Source: Candidatus Kuenenia stuttgartensis
GTDB taxonomy: Bacteria; Pseudomonadota; Alphaproteobacteria; SMXS01
NCBI GenBank assembly: GCA_943329845.2
Contig: CALQFM020000004.1
Coordinates: forward strand, 1 to 64,000
Length of the DNA: 64,000 nt
Reading direction: 5' to 3'
Shown here one piece after another: positions 1-7,615 of this stretch (its first letter is position 1; every line of letters begins with the position of its first letter). The translations under genes were made by a program, and so were the position numbers. The notes beneath the pieces were generated by a model. The model had not been told where the DNA came from. It did not search any database and saw only the letters and a program-made list of their open reading frames with translations.

Positions 1-474
1 CCCGAGCCGTGGAACGGAAAGGTGCCTGAGATCCGGCGCGCGGTCAGCAAGTTCAAGCGCGAGAACCAGGACAAGCTGGGGATGGATTATTCCGACCTCA
101 ACGACGATCAGGTGGTCGATGACTACCACTATTACATCTTCCCCAACATTACCCTGAACATCTTCGCGGAATGGACCCTGTTCTTCCGCCAGCGGCCGCA
201 TGAAAGCGACCCCAACAAGATGTATTACGACGTGCAGTTCTATAACTACGTGCCGAAGGGCAAGCCGCGTCCGCCGCTGCCCGACCACGACCAGTTCAAG
301 CACGGCGAGAAGTCGCTGGGCCTGGTGCTCGACCAGGATTCGGTGAACCTGCCGCACGTCCAGAAGGGGACCAATTCGTCGGCGTTCGAGGGGCTGTGGA
401 TGAGCCACCAGGAACGCCGTATCCGCCACATGCACAAGACACTGATGGACTATATCGGGGAGAACGGGAAATGA
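1..474 (+). CDS. Ring-hydroxylating oxygenase alpha subunit, C-terminal part (5' truncated by window)
   Basis: The reading frame is open from base 1, so only the last 157 codons are present and the Rieske domain lies outside. What remains matches the C-terminal catalytic domain of aromatic ring-hydroxylating oxygenase alpha subunits: a run of beta-strand-like segments, then a DQDSVNLPHVQKG stretch that in this family carries the aspartate ligand of the mononuclear iron, and a terminal helix with the usual E-R-R-I-R-H pattern. Such enzymes use electrons from a reductase to hydroxylate aromatic or other hydrophobic substrates. The stop overlaps the start of the VOC gene by 4 bp (ATGA), so the two are probably co-translated. 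The substrate cannot be told from this fragment. Confidence 0.82.
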   Translation, partial: PEPWNGKVPEIRRAVSKFKRENQDKLGMDYSDLNDDQVVDDYHYYIFPNITLNIFAEWTLFFRQRPHESDPNKMYYDVQFYNYVPKGKPRPPLPDHDQFKHGEKSLGLVLDQDSVNLPHVQKGTNSSAFEGLWMSHQERRIRHMHKTLMDYIGENGK

Positions 475-956
475 GCGACGTCATCGGAATTCACCACGTG
501 GCCATCGCGGTGCCGGATATCGAACTGGCCCACCGCTTCTATGTGGACATCCTCGGCTTCGAGGACGCCAAGATCGGCGGGTGGGAGGCCGGCAACGAGT
601 GGATCGACAACATCGTCGGCCTCAAGAACTCGGCCGGCAGGTCATTCATGTGCCGGGCGCCGAACTGCTACATCGAAGTGTTCCAGTACACCAGCCCGCC
701 GCCGGCGCCGCAGGATCCCAAGCGGCCGGTCAACGAGTACGGCTATACCCATTTCGGCATGCAGGTGAAGGACATCGCCAAGGTCTACGAGCGGTTGCTC
801 GAGGCCGGCCTGACATTCCACGTGGCGCCGGACCGCATGGTGACCAACGAGAAGGGCGAGCGGGTCGGCTTCTCGGCCACCTATGGCCGCGACTTCTTCG
901 GCAACGTCTTCGAGATTATGGAGATCCGCGAAGGCGCCGACATCAGGCCACTTTAG
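471..956 (+). CDS. VOC family (glyoxalase/bleomycin resistance/dioxygenase fold) protein
   Basis: 161 residues. It opens with IHHVAIAVPDIELAHRFYVD, the typical first beta-strand and helix of a vicinal oxygen chelate module, and a second module begins near GYTHFGMQVKDI and ends with FFGNVFEIMEI. Candidate metal ligands are the His of HHVA, the His of THFG and the Glu of FEIME, as in metal-binding family members. The ATG at 471 is chosen because it forms the ATGA overlap with the preceding oxygenase and because the longer upstream frame is not conserved-looking. The coupling to a ring-hydroxylating oxygenase suggests a ring-cleavage or isomerase step on the same substrate, but this is inference; the family is too diverse to name a reaction. 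Confidence 0.85.
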   Translation: MSDVIGIHHVAIAVPDIELAHRFYVDILGFEDAKIGGWEAGNEWIDNIVGLKNSAGRSFMCRAPNCYIEVFQYTSPPPAPQDPKRPVNEYGYTHFGMQVKDIAKVYERLLEAGLTFHVAPDRMVTNEKGERVGFSATYGRDFFGNVFEIMEIREGADIRPL

Positions 957-1021
957 GCCTTTCAGGAACCGCTTGCTCCATCGGGTCGTTGGGGATTCAT
1001 CAACGATCAATGGAGGACGCG

Positions 1022-1093
1022 ATGAAGTGGGGACTTTTGTGGCTGCTGGGCGTGCCGATCCCGATTCTGATCCTGCTGTATTTCATTTTCTAG
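1022..1093 (+). CDS. Very small hydrophobic membrane protein (23 residues)
   Basis: A 23-codon frame, MKWGLLWLLGVPIPILILLY followed by FIF, is preceded by GGAGG at 1012-1016 with a 5-base gap to the ATG, an unusually good ribosome binding site. The whole product is one transmembrane helix with a V-P-I-P kink. It sits alone between the VOC gene and an NTF2-like gene. The function is unknown; the case for coding rests on the ribosome binding site and the clean hydrophobic composition. Confidence 0.6.
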   Translation: MKWGLLWLLGVPIPILILLYFIF

Positions 1094-1179
1094 GCCAATC
1101 CAAAGGGGACTGGCGGTCGCCGCCGGTCCCCGGCTACATTACCTGCACCCATGATGAATCTGAAAAGGGGAGACGGGTA

Positions 1180-1728
1180 ATGAGTGACGACCTTGTCGCT
1201 GAACTGAAGGCGCTGCGCGCCGAAGTCGAGCGCCTGAAATCCAGGGACGAGATCCTGCAGCAGATCACCCGCTATGGGCGCGGCCAGGAATGGCTCGATC
1301 CGTCGCTGATGGACGAGGTGTTCTACGACGACGCACACGTGGATTTCGGCTTCTTCGTCGGCGTCTGGAAGGACTACAAGCCGGTGCTGATGGACATCGA
1401 GGCCCACGGCGAGACCACCTTCCACCTGTGCGCCGCGCCGGCCATCGAGTTCGACGGGCCGAACAAGGCCTATGCCGAGGTCTACGGCATCGCCGGCGGC
1501 CGAGGCTATGACGGCAAGACCAATGTGTTCGGCGGCCGCTATTTCGACGTCTGGGAGCGCCGCGACCGGCACTGGAAGATCGCCAGCCGCATCTTCAAGC
1601 TGGACTGGCACATCGATCACCAGTTCCCGCAGGGCGAGGCGGTCATGCACCCCGAGCTGGAGCCCGCCAAGCCCCGTTCGCCGGAGAACAAGCTGTTCCG
1701 CCGCATGGGCCAGGATGTGACCGGCTGA
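1180..1728 (+). CDS. SnoaL-like/NTF2-fold protein
   Basis: 182 residues. A short coiled N-terminal helix (LVAELKALRAEVERLKSRDE) is followed by an alpha+beta NTF2-like domain with the usual Y-G-R-G-x-x-W...FYDDAHVDFG opening helix-strand and a terminal strand pair ending in WKIASRIFKLDWH. In catabolic clusters such proteins are dehydratases, isomerases or polyketide-type cyclases, often annotated as nuclear transport factor 2 family. The ATG at 1180 is chosen because an AAGGGGAG ribosome binding site lies just upstream; the open frame extends further 5' but without a start supported in this way. Conserved acids in the pocket (D of FYDDAHVDFG) fit a general base, but no activity can be assigned. 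Confidence 0.82.
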   Translation: MSDDLVAELKALRAEVERLKSRDEILQQITRYGRGQEWLDPSLMDEVFYDDAHVDFGFFVGVWKDYKPVLMDIEAHGETTFHLCAAPAIEFDGPNKAYAEVYGIAGGRGYDGKTNVFGGRYFDVWERRDRHWKIASRIFKLDWHIDHQFPQGEAVMHPELEPAKPRSPENKLFRRMGQDVTG

Positions 1729-1742
1729 GAGCACTACTGAAC

Positions 1743-1764
1743 CCCTCTCCCGTCTGGGAGAGGG
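1743..1764. repeat. Perfect 9-bp inverted repeat, intergenic
   Basis: CCCTCTCCC, a 4-base loop GTCT and GGGAGAGGG form a perfect hairpin 14 bp after the NTF2-like gene. No T-run follows on either strand, so it is not a standard intrinsic terminator. It shares the core CTCCCGT...GGGAGAGG with the hairpin at 41712-41731, so it is probably a copy of a short dispersed palindromic repeat. Confidence 0.6.
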
Positions 1765-1865
1765 AATGCTGCATCCGCTGTGGTGCCATGAAACCAAACG
1801 ATGGAGCCGGGCGTTACCGAGCGTAACCAATTCAACCAGGCCTACCGTGGCCAATGGAGTGAAAC

Positions 1866-2021
1866 ATGCTCGGTACCATCCTGCTTATCATACTGGTTCT
1901 GCTGCTCATCGGCGCCCTGCCGGCGTGGCCGCACAGCCGCAATTGGGGCTATGCGCCGATGGGTGGCATCGGCCTCGTGCTGGTGATCATCGTCGTCCTG
2001 CTGCTGCTGGGCCGGATCTAG
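1866..2021 (+). CDS. DUF3309 family small membrane protein
   Basis: 51 residues: two hydrophobic helices (MLGTILLIILVLLLIGALPA and the region around GLVLVIIVVLLLLGRI) joined by a W-P-H-S-R-N-W-G-Y loop. This is the signature of the DUF3309 family, tiny inner-membrane proteins common in Proteobacteria with no known role. It starts at ATG 1866, downstream of a GGAG motif (1855-1858), and ends 5 bp before the GTG of the MipA-like gene, so the two may be read together. Confidence 0.85.
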   Translation: MLGTILLIILVLLLIGALPAWPHSRNWGYAPMGGIGLVLVIIVVLLLLGRI

Positions 2022-2026
2022 GGCCA

Positions 2027-2878
2027 GTGACAACACCGCTTCGCGTAGCCGGCGCCGGCATTGCCGCGCTTCTGGCGACTCTGTGGACCGCGCCGGCCGC
2101 GCAGGCGGACAGTTCCTTCTTCGGACTGGATTTCGGGCAATCGGACCTGCTCGACGATGTGGGCGACTTCTGGACCGAGGTCAGTGACGATTTCCGCTTC
2201 AAGCTCGGCGTCGGCACCTCCGTCGCGCCCCGCTTCGAGGGCTCGGACGACTACAGGGTCCGGGTGATGCCCAAGTTCTCCCTGCGCTACAAGAACATCG
2301 CCTCGATCAACAACACCCGAATGCGGGTATTCATCGTCCACAACGAGAAGTTCGTTACCGGCATGCAGGCCCGCTATCGCTTCGGCCGCGACGAGGATGC
2401 CTCGCCCGACCTGCTCGGCCTCGGCAATGTCGGCGATTCCTTCGAGCTGGGCGGCTTTGCCGAGTGGCGTCCCGGCTGGGCCATCCTCGGCGTCGAGGTC
2501 GGCCGTGACGTGGCTGGCGGCCATGACGGCCTGCTCGCCGCGGCCTATGCCGGCTCGCAGCTGCCGCTCGGCGGCGGCTTCTATCTCGAGGGCGGCGCCC
2601 AGGTCACCTGGGCTAGCGGCAACTTCATGGAGCGGAACTTCGGTATCACCGAAGCCCAGAGCATCGCCAGCGGCCTGCCCGAATTCGACGCCGGTTCGGG
2701 CATCAAGGACGTCGCCGCGCGGATTGGCGTGCGCTTCACCAGGTGGAAGCACTGGGACTTCGCGACCTATGTCGCCTATTCCCGCCTGATGAGCGACGCC
2801 TCGGACAGCCCGCTGGTCGAACTGCGTGGCAGCCCAAACCAGTTGATGTGGTCCATTTCGGGGCAATACAGGTTCTAA
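2027..2878 (+). CDS. MipA/OmpV family outer-membrane protein
   Basis: 283 residues. The GTG at 2027 gives an N-terminus VTTPLRVAGAGIAALLATLW ending in A-P-A-A-Q-A before DSSF, a clean Sec signal peptide; the longer upstream frame would bury this and is rejected. The mature part is beta-rich with alternating aromatic residues (FKLGVGTSVAPRFEGSDDYR, ...LPKFSLRYKN) and ends in FSGQYRF-like Phe, the C-terminal signature of outer-membrane beta-barrels. Members of this family scaffold murein-synthesis enzymes in E. coli (MipA) or act as porin-like proteins elsewhere; which applies here is not visible. Its TAA stop overlaps the stop of the convergent DUF445 gene. Confidence 0.85.
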   Translation: MTTPLRVAGAGIAALLATLWTAPAAQADSSFFGLDFGQSDLLDDVGDFWTEVSDDFRFKLGVGTSVAPRFEGSDDYRVRVMPKFSLRYKNIASINNTRMRVFIVHNEKFVTGMQARYRFGRDEDASPDLLGLGNVGDSFELGGFAEWRPGWAILGVEVGRDVAGGHDGLLAAAYAGSQLPLGGGFYLEGGAQVTWASGNFMERNFGITEAQSIASGLPEFDAGSGIKDVAARIGVRFTRWKHWDFATYVAYSRLMSDASDSPLVELRGSPNQLMWSISGQYRF

Positions 2879-4143
2879 CGCGCAGCAAGCTCGGCGATCA
2901 GGTAAAGCGCGCATCCCACCAGCCCGCCGACGATCGTGCCGTTCACCCTGATGAACTGCAGGTCGCGGCCGATCGCCAGTTCCGCGCGGTCGGTCAGGGT
3001 CTTCGCGTCCCAGCTGCGCACCACCTCGGTGATGAACGCGCCGATCTCGCGGCGCCACGGCACGATGCCGGTGCGCACCGCCTCGTCGAGCCAGGCGTTC
3101 AGCCGCTCGCGCATGTCGGGCGCCTCGTCCAGCGTCCGGCCGACGGACCGGATGCCTTCGGCGATCGTCGCGCGCAGCGATTCCGAGGGAGCGCCGGACC
3201 CGTCCTCGAGCTGGCCGCGCAGGTGCTGCCACAGGTTCGCCAGATAATCCTGGGTCGCTGCGCTGTTGAGGATACGCTGGGCGAAGTCGCGGACCTGTTG
3301 CTGGGTCGCGGGCCGGGTGCGCAGGTTGCCGATCAGGTCATCGACCGCCGCATCGAACTGCGCGCGCACGGCGTGATCCGGGTTCGACATGTCGCCCAGG
3401 AAGTCGGTGATGCCGCCGACGATGGCGGTTGCCACCTTGCGGTCGACGCTACGCGGGATCCACCACTTGCTCTGGGCATCGACCTGGTCGTAGATCAGGT
3501 CCGAATGTTGCTCGAGATAGCGCCGGGCGACGAGCAGCGACTGGTCCAGCAGGGCGTGGTGCTGGTCGCTGTCGCGCAGCAAGGCTAACACGTTCCCCAG
3601 CACCACCGGCAGGTTGACGCTTTCGAGTTGCCGGCTCAGCGCACGGTGGAAGAACGCCCGCACGTCGGCGTCGCTCACCGTGGCCATCATCCGCGGCACG
3701 GCCGCCACCGCCCGGTCGGCGATGGTGCGGGCAACGCCCGGATCGCTCATCCACCGGCCGACGCGGCCCGCCACGTCGATGGTCCGGAGCTTGGCGGCGA
3801 CGGTGTCGGGCTCGAGGAAATGCCGGGCTACGAAATTGCCCAGGTTCTCACCGATCTTGTCCTTGTTGTTGGGCAGGATGGCGGTGTGCGGGATCGGAAT
3901 GCCCAGCGGATGCCGGAACAGGGCGGTGACCGCGAACCAGTCGGCCAGACCGCCCACCACTGCCGCCTCGGCGCCGTTGTGGGCGAGGCCAATCCAGAAT
4001 CCGTCGATCGGCCAGAACAGCGTCGCGCCGTAAATCGCCGCCATGGCGAGCAGCAGCAGGCCCGCGCCCAGACGGTAGCGTCCCAGCGCGTGGCGCTGTG
4101 CCTCTTCCCATCCGAGGGTTGATTCGCTATTTAGGGCGGTCAC
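2875..4143 (-). CDS. DUF445 family membrane protein (YjiN-like)
   Basis: 422 residues starting at GTG (4143), with CAGGAG upstream. An N-terminal hydrophobic helix (LGAGLLLLAMAAIYGATLFW) is followed by the family hallmark NGAEAAVVGGLADWFAVTALFRHPLGIPIPHTAI-type segment, quoted here only in part, and by a long alpha-helical region to a second C-terminal membrane helix (GTIVGGLVGCALYLIAEL). DUF445 proteins are inner-membrane anchored with an elongated helical domain; the function is unknown. The stop codon (TAG on this strand) overlaps the TAA of the convergent mipA-like gene within 4 bp. Confidence 0.9.
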   Translation of the reverse strand: MTALNSESTLGWEEAQRHALGRYRLGAGLLLLAMAAIYGATLFWPIDGFWIGLAHNGAEAAVVGGLADWFAVTALFRHPLGIPIPHTAILPNNKDKIGENLGNFVARHFLEPDTVAAKLRTIDVAGRVGRWMSDPGVARTIADRAVAAVPRMMATVSDADVRAFFHRALSRQLESVNLPVVLGNVLALLRDSDQHHALLDQSLLVARRYLEQHSDLIYDQVDAQSKWWIPRSVDRKVATAIVGGITDFLGDMSNPDHAVRAQFDAAVDDLIGNLRTRPATQQQVRDFAQRILNSAATQDYLANLWQHLRGQLEDGSGAPSESLRATIAEGIRSVGRTLDEAPDMRERLNAWLDEAVRTGIVPWRREIGAFITEVVRSWDAKTLTDRAELAIGRDLQFIRVNGTIVGGLVGCALYLIAELAAR

Positions 4144-4283
4144 TGGCCGGCTCCTGAAGTTTTCAGCATTGCTACACTAGCGTAACGCCGCATCACCGCA
4201 TCAGGTCCATCCCACCTTGGGGAGCGAAACGGGATTTCGGTGTGGTGGCATGATAACGTCAGACCATCCTGGAGGAGTTGCCT

Positions 4284-4493
4284 GTGCAAGAAGTCGTCGT
4301 TCCGTGCCCTTCCTGCGGGAAGACCGCCTATCAGGCGCCGGAACGCCCTGCGACGCTCGGCGAGATGGTCGGCAGCCTGTGCCCGCATTGCGGCCACGCG
4401 CTGACCAAGCCCGAGCTGCAGAAGCACTTCCAGGAGCAGATCCTGAAGGAAGCGGCCGCGCTCCTGTCGCGCATGCCGCAGCGGAAGTTCTGA
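4284..4493 (+). CDS. Small zinc-ribbon protein
   Basis: 69 residues from GTG 4284. Two CPxCG knuckles, CPSCGK near residue 9 and CPHCGH near residue 38, would bind one zinc ion; the rest is a short charged helix ending MPQRKF. GGAGGAG at 4271-4277 is 6-8 bases from GTG 4284 but abuts the TTG at 4278, so the GTG is the better start. No function is recognised. The gene lies between divergent DUF445 and a halohydrin-dehalogenase-like gene, and shows no obvious operon partner. Confidence 0.75.
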   Translation: MQEVVVPCPSCGKTAYQAPERPATLGEMVGSLCPHCGHALTKPELQKHFQEQILKEAAALLSRMPQRKF

Positions 4494-4575
4494 CCCGACA
4501 ATTACGCCTGCATGTTTGGCTGGACGCCGGGGGCGCACCGGTGTGAGATCGCGCCCGGAGAACAGGGGAAACCAC

Positions 4576-5310
4576 ATGCTGCTCAAGGGCCGGAATATCC
4601 TCGTTACCTTCGCGACCCATTGGGCCGGCCCGGAAATCTGCGCCGGCCTGATCGAGGAGGGTGCGTCGGTCGCGTGCCAGGATCCCGTCTTCGCCGACAG
4701 GACGCGGGCCGAGGCGTTCGTCGCCGGCCGTGCCAACCTCACCGCCATCGCCGATGAGACGCCGGCCGGGATCATCGCCGCCGCGCTGACGGTGCTGGGG
4801 CATGTCGACGTGCTGGTCAACAACGACGCCTTCCCGGCGATCCGCGCGCCGGTTGAGACCGCCGACCCGCAGGACTTCCGCGACGGCATCGAGGCGCTGA
4901 TGGTGTTTCCGTTCATGATGGCGGGCGCGGTGGTGCCGCACATGAAGGCGCGCAAGGCCGGCAAGATCCTGTTCCTCACCTCGGCGTCGGCGCTCAACGG
5001 GCTGGCCAACTATTCCATGTACGCGGCGGCGCGGGCGGGCGCCAACGGCCTCGCCAAGTCGCTCGCGAGGGAGCTGGGCAAGGACAACATCCAGGTCAAC
5101 GCCATCGCCTCCAACTACATCGAGAACCCGGATTACTTCCCGCCCGAGCTGCTGGCCAACAAGGAGGCCTACGCCAAGATGGTGAAGAATATCCCGCTCG
5201 GCCGTCTCGGCAAGCCGCAGGAGGCGGCGCATCTGGTGGCGTTCTACGCCTCGGACCGCAGCGACTTCATCACCGGCAACATCATGCCGTTCTCGGGCGG
5301 CTGGGCTTAG
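4576..5310 (+). CDS. Halohydrin dehalogenase-like SDR protein (Ser-Tyr-Arg triad)
   Basis: 244 residues with an SDR fold, but two diagnostic sites are altered. The catalytic motif is Y149-A-A-A-R153, arginine replacing the SDR lysine (TAC at 5020, CGG at 5032), and S136 lies exactly 13 residues before Tyr, giving S-x12-Y-x3-R. The N-terminal TGxxxGxG cofactor loop is replaced by T11-FATH-W16-A-G18, close to the T-x4-[FY]-x-G halide-pocket motif. These are the two sequence signatures described for halohydrin dehalogenases, which convert vicinal halohydrins to epoxides without NAD(P). Other stretches (VACQDPVF, EAL..FPF, Y-AAARAGANGLAKSL) also follow HheC-type enzymes. Length is typical for that family (225-255). 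Trp rather than Phe/Tyr in the pocket is unusual. The stop overlaps that of the convergent sulfotransferase. Confidence 0.8.
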   Translation: MLLKGRNILVTFATHWAGPEICAGLIEEGASVACQDPVFADRTRAEAFVAGRANLTAIADETPAGIIAAALTVLGHVDVLVNNDAFPAIRAPVETADPQDFRDGIEALMVFPFMMAGAVVPHMKARKAGKILFLTSASALNGLANYSMYAAARAGANGLAKSLARELGKDNIQVNAIASNYIENPDYFPPELLANKEAYAKMVKNIPLGRLGKPQEAAHLVAFYASDRSDFITGNIMPFSGGWA

Positions 5311-6227
5311 GCCGGCTGCTCGCCCGTCGCCAGCCAGCGGGCGCACGCCTCGCCAAGCTGGTCGCGGGCCACGGCCTCATATCGGGCGCAGTCCTCCGGC
5401 GTCAGCGTATCCTTCCAGCGGCCGTTGGTGCCCTTGTTGATGAAGGTCGCCGCGCCGCCGTCCCAGAACACGCCGCCCAGCGGCGCCGACCTGGCGGCAT
5501 GGGCCTTCATGTAGTCGAATCCGCAATGCGCGACGATGTCGGGAAACCGGCTCTCGTCGACCGGGATGTCGAGGAAGCTGGCGATGCGCCGGATTTCGCC
5601 CGGCATATCACGCTTGAGCGCGTCGAAATGGATCAGCAGCACGTTCGGCAGGTGGCGGATTTCCCACCACGACCGGATATTCTCCCAGAACGGCCAGAAC
5701 GGGTGGCCGTCGCGATCCATCCAGTCGAGGAAATATTGCCGGATCGACTCGGGCGGCTTCCCGATCGGCGGTCCGACGCGGCCTGGCGTGTCGTTCAGCA
5801 TGTCGTACCAGGTCTGGTTGGCATTGGCGTGGTGGTTGTACATGCTCCACACCACGTCACGCCCGTCGCGGCCGATATAGACGTAGCGGGCCCGCGGCGA
5901 GAACACGAGCGCGTCGACCGGCAGGTGGGTTTTCAGGAAGCGCCGGTGGGTCTGCGCCTCGATGGCCGGCAGCTTGACCTCCTTGGGCGGCACCCGCAGG
6001 TCGACCCAGGGCGACATCTCGCCCACGTCCACATCCGCGTCGCCGTTGAACACCAGCTGGCCGACGATCTGCTGCGTCCAGGTGGTGCCCGACTTGGCGT
6101 AGGTGGCGACGATGATGTCGCCGTCGCGGAAACGGAAATCGTTCCACACGCTGGAATCGAAATGATGGTTTTGGAACTCGCGCGTCTTGCGCGGCCAGTT
6201 CTGGCCGTCTCTTTCCGGGGTTTCCAT
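5307..6227 (-). CDS. Sulfotransferase family protein (PAPS-dependent, cytosolic type)
   Basis: 306 residues. The 5'-phosphosulfate loop is TYAKSGTTWTQ near residue 42, the 3'-phosphate motif is YIGRDGRDVVWSMYNH in the middle, and a C-terminal KGTNGRWKDTLTPED matches the RKGxxGxWK motif that closes over PAPS. A His in FLKTHLPVD is placed as the catalytic base. Enzymes of this Sulfotransfer_1 family move sulfate from PAPS to hydroxyl or amino groups of small molecules, in animals steroids and phenols. It lies 15 bp after a VOC-like gene on the same strand, probably in one transcript. The acceptor is unknown. Confidence 0.88.
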   Translation of the reverse strand: METPERDGQNWPRKTREFQNHHFDSSVWNDFRFRDGDIIVATYAKSGTTWTQQIVGQLVFNGDADVDVGEMSPWVDLRVPPKEVKLPAIEAQTHRRFLKTHLPVDALVFSPRARYVYIGRDGRDVVWSMYNHHANANQTWYDMLNDTPGRVGPPIGKPPESIRQYFLDWMDRDGHPFWPFWENIRSWWEIRHLPNVLLIHFDALKRDMPGEIRRIASFLDIPVDESRFPDIVAHCGFDYMKAHAARSAPLGGVFWDGGAATFINKGTNGRWKDTLTPEDCARYEAVARDQLGEACARWLATGEQPA

Positions 6228-6242
6228 GGGCGGCGGACCCGG

Positions 6243-6707
6243 TCAGGCGGCGTCGGCGGCGGGCCGGAAGAATTTCTCGAAGTTCTCGATGGTCGCGAAC
6301 CCGAGATATTCGGCCTGGAATTCCGGCGTCAGGATTTCGAGCATGTAGAGGTTGTCGATCCAAAGCTCGATGACGTGGAACGGCCCTCGGTCATGGGTTT
6401 CGGTGCGCCAGCCCTCGCGATTGCCGATGGCGATCACTTCGGCCTCGGACATGTCGACGCCGATGGCCAGATGGGATTCGGACGGCGCAGCGGCATGCCG
6501 GATTTCGACCTGGGCGCCCTGTTCGCCCGGCACCAGCACCTGGCCGGCCGGATAGAACTCGATGGCGGTTCCCTTGTCGTCGCCCTTGATGGCGATGTGC
6601 GAGTTCGGAAAGATCGGGAAGGGCAGCGCGCGCCCGTTCCACAGTTCGGCCATCACGCGGGCGGCATGTTCCGGGTCGCGCGACGGAAACGACGCATGGT
6701 GCAGCAT
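6243..6707 (-). CDS. VOC-like protein, metal ligands partly uncertain
   Basis: 154 residues opening MLHHASFPSRDPEHAARVM, a vicinal-oxygen-chelate type first module, and closing HVIELWIDNLYMLEILTPEF. GGGGGA precedes the ATG. It is the first gene of a two-gene unit with the sulfotransferase. The fold assignment is fairly safe, the function is not: the middle has no clear metal ligand set, and the protein may be a binding protein rather than an enzyme. Confidence 0.68.
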   Translation of the reverse strand: MLHHASFPSRDPEHAARVMAELWNGRALPFPIFPNSHIAIKGDDKGTAIEFYPAGQVLVPGEQGAQVEIRHAAAPSESHLAIGVDMSEAEVIAIGNREGWRTETHDRGPFHVIELWIDNLYMLEILTPEFQAEYLGFATIENFEKFFRPAADAA

Positions 6708-6857
6708 TGGTCAGTCCCCCTGAGCAAGTGTGACAGCCAGCACGAGCGAAGCTTCAGTTTAGCCTAACCGGCCGGCGCCGACGAGACGTAGGAACGGAGC
6801 GCCTCTTGCGCCAGTGTGCGCCGGATCAAAGCACCGGTGCGAAACCGCACGCCGGCG

Positions 6858-7487
6858 CTAGACCTGCGCGCTCGGCCTGCCGCTGACGGCGGCGTACCAG
6901 CGCTGCAGGTTGGGCTGGTCCTCGCCGATCTTCGCCCGGATCGTGCGGGCGAAGTCGATGGTCACCATGGCGGTGATGTCGGCGATGCTGTAGCGCTCCC
7001 CGGCCACATGCTCGGACTCGCCGAGCCGCTGCTCCATCAGCGCGAGGAAGTTGGCGAACCGCGCCTTGCCGCGCTCGGCCAGCTCGGGGATCTGGGCGAA
7101 GTCGGCGGCGCCGGTCACCGACCGGTCCTTGAAGAACGGGCTGGAGTTGCGGAAGCCCTCGGCCACGGCGGCGAAGCCGTGCTGCTCCACGCGGCGGTCC
7201 CACATCATCACCTGGGCGCGCTCGAGCGGGTTGCGGCCGCACAGCGGCGGGTCCGGATAGACCTCCTCCAGATAGCGGCAGATCGCCGTGCTTTCGGTGA
7301 TGATGGTGCCGTCGTCCAGCACCAGCGCCGGCACCTCCGCCATCGGATTGATCCTGCGGTAGTCTTCGTTCAGCTGTGCCCTGCTGCCCAGGTCCACCTC
7401 GACGCTGGGGATGGCCAGGCCCTTTTCGGCCACGAACACCCGGACACGGCGCGCGTTGGGCGCCATCTTGAAGTCATAGAGCTGCAT
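6858..7487 (-). CDS. Glutathione S-transferase family protein
   Basis: 209 residues. Residues 1-80 form a thioredoxin-like domain (MQLYDFKMAPNARRVRVFVA, then the cis-proline in AEVPAL and the E-S-T-A-I glutathione-contacting turn); the rest is the all-helical C-terminal domain with the N-capping box SIADITAM. AGGGAGGAAACG sits before the ATG at 7487, so the longer frame beginning 54 bp upstream is rejected. The catalytic residue of the N-terminal helix is not an obvious Ser/Tyr/Cys (A-P-N-A-R follows the first strand), so activity class is open. Likely conjugates electrophiles, in keeping with the neighbourhood. Confidence 0.88.
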   Translation of the reverse strand: MQLYDFKMAPNARRVRVFVAEKGLAIPSVEVDLGSRAQLNEDYRRINPMAEVPALVLDDGTIITESTAICRYLEEVYPDPPLCGRNPLERAQVMMWDRRVEQHGFAAVAEGFRNSSPFFKDRSVTGAADFAQIPELAERGKARFANFLALMEQRLGESEHVAGERYSIADITAMVTIDFARTIRAKIGEDQPNLQRWYAAVSGRPSAQV

Positions 7488-7615
7488 CGTTTCCTCCCTG
7501 GTTCCGCGAAATGTATGCCGGGGTGCGCCGATCATGCGCAAGCGCGAACTTTCACCTTCCGTGGGCGGAACCCTATGGTAACAATGGCGCCCGACTCACA
7601 ACGGGAGATTACATC

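Noticed and set aside
2018-3232. Minus-strand open frame of about 400 codons across the mipA-like and DUF445 genes
   Set aside because: Arginine- and glycine-rich composition typical of antisense GC-rich DNA; both real genes on either side have signal or family evidence and a shared stop region.
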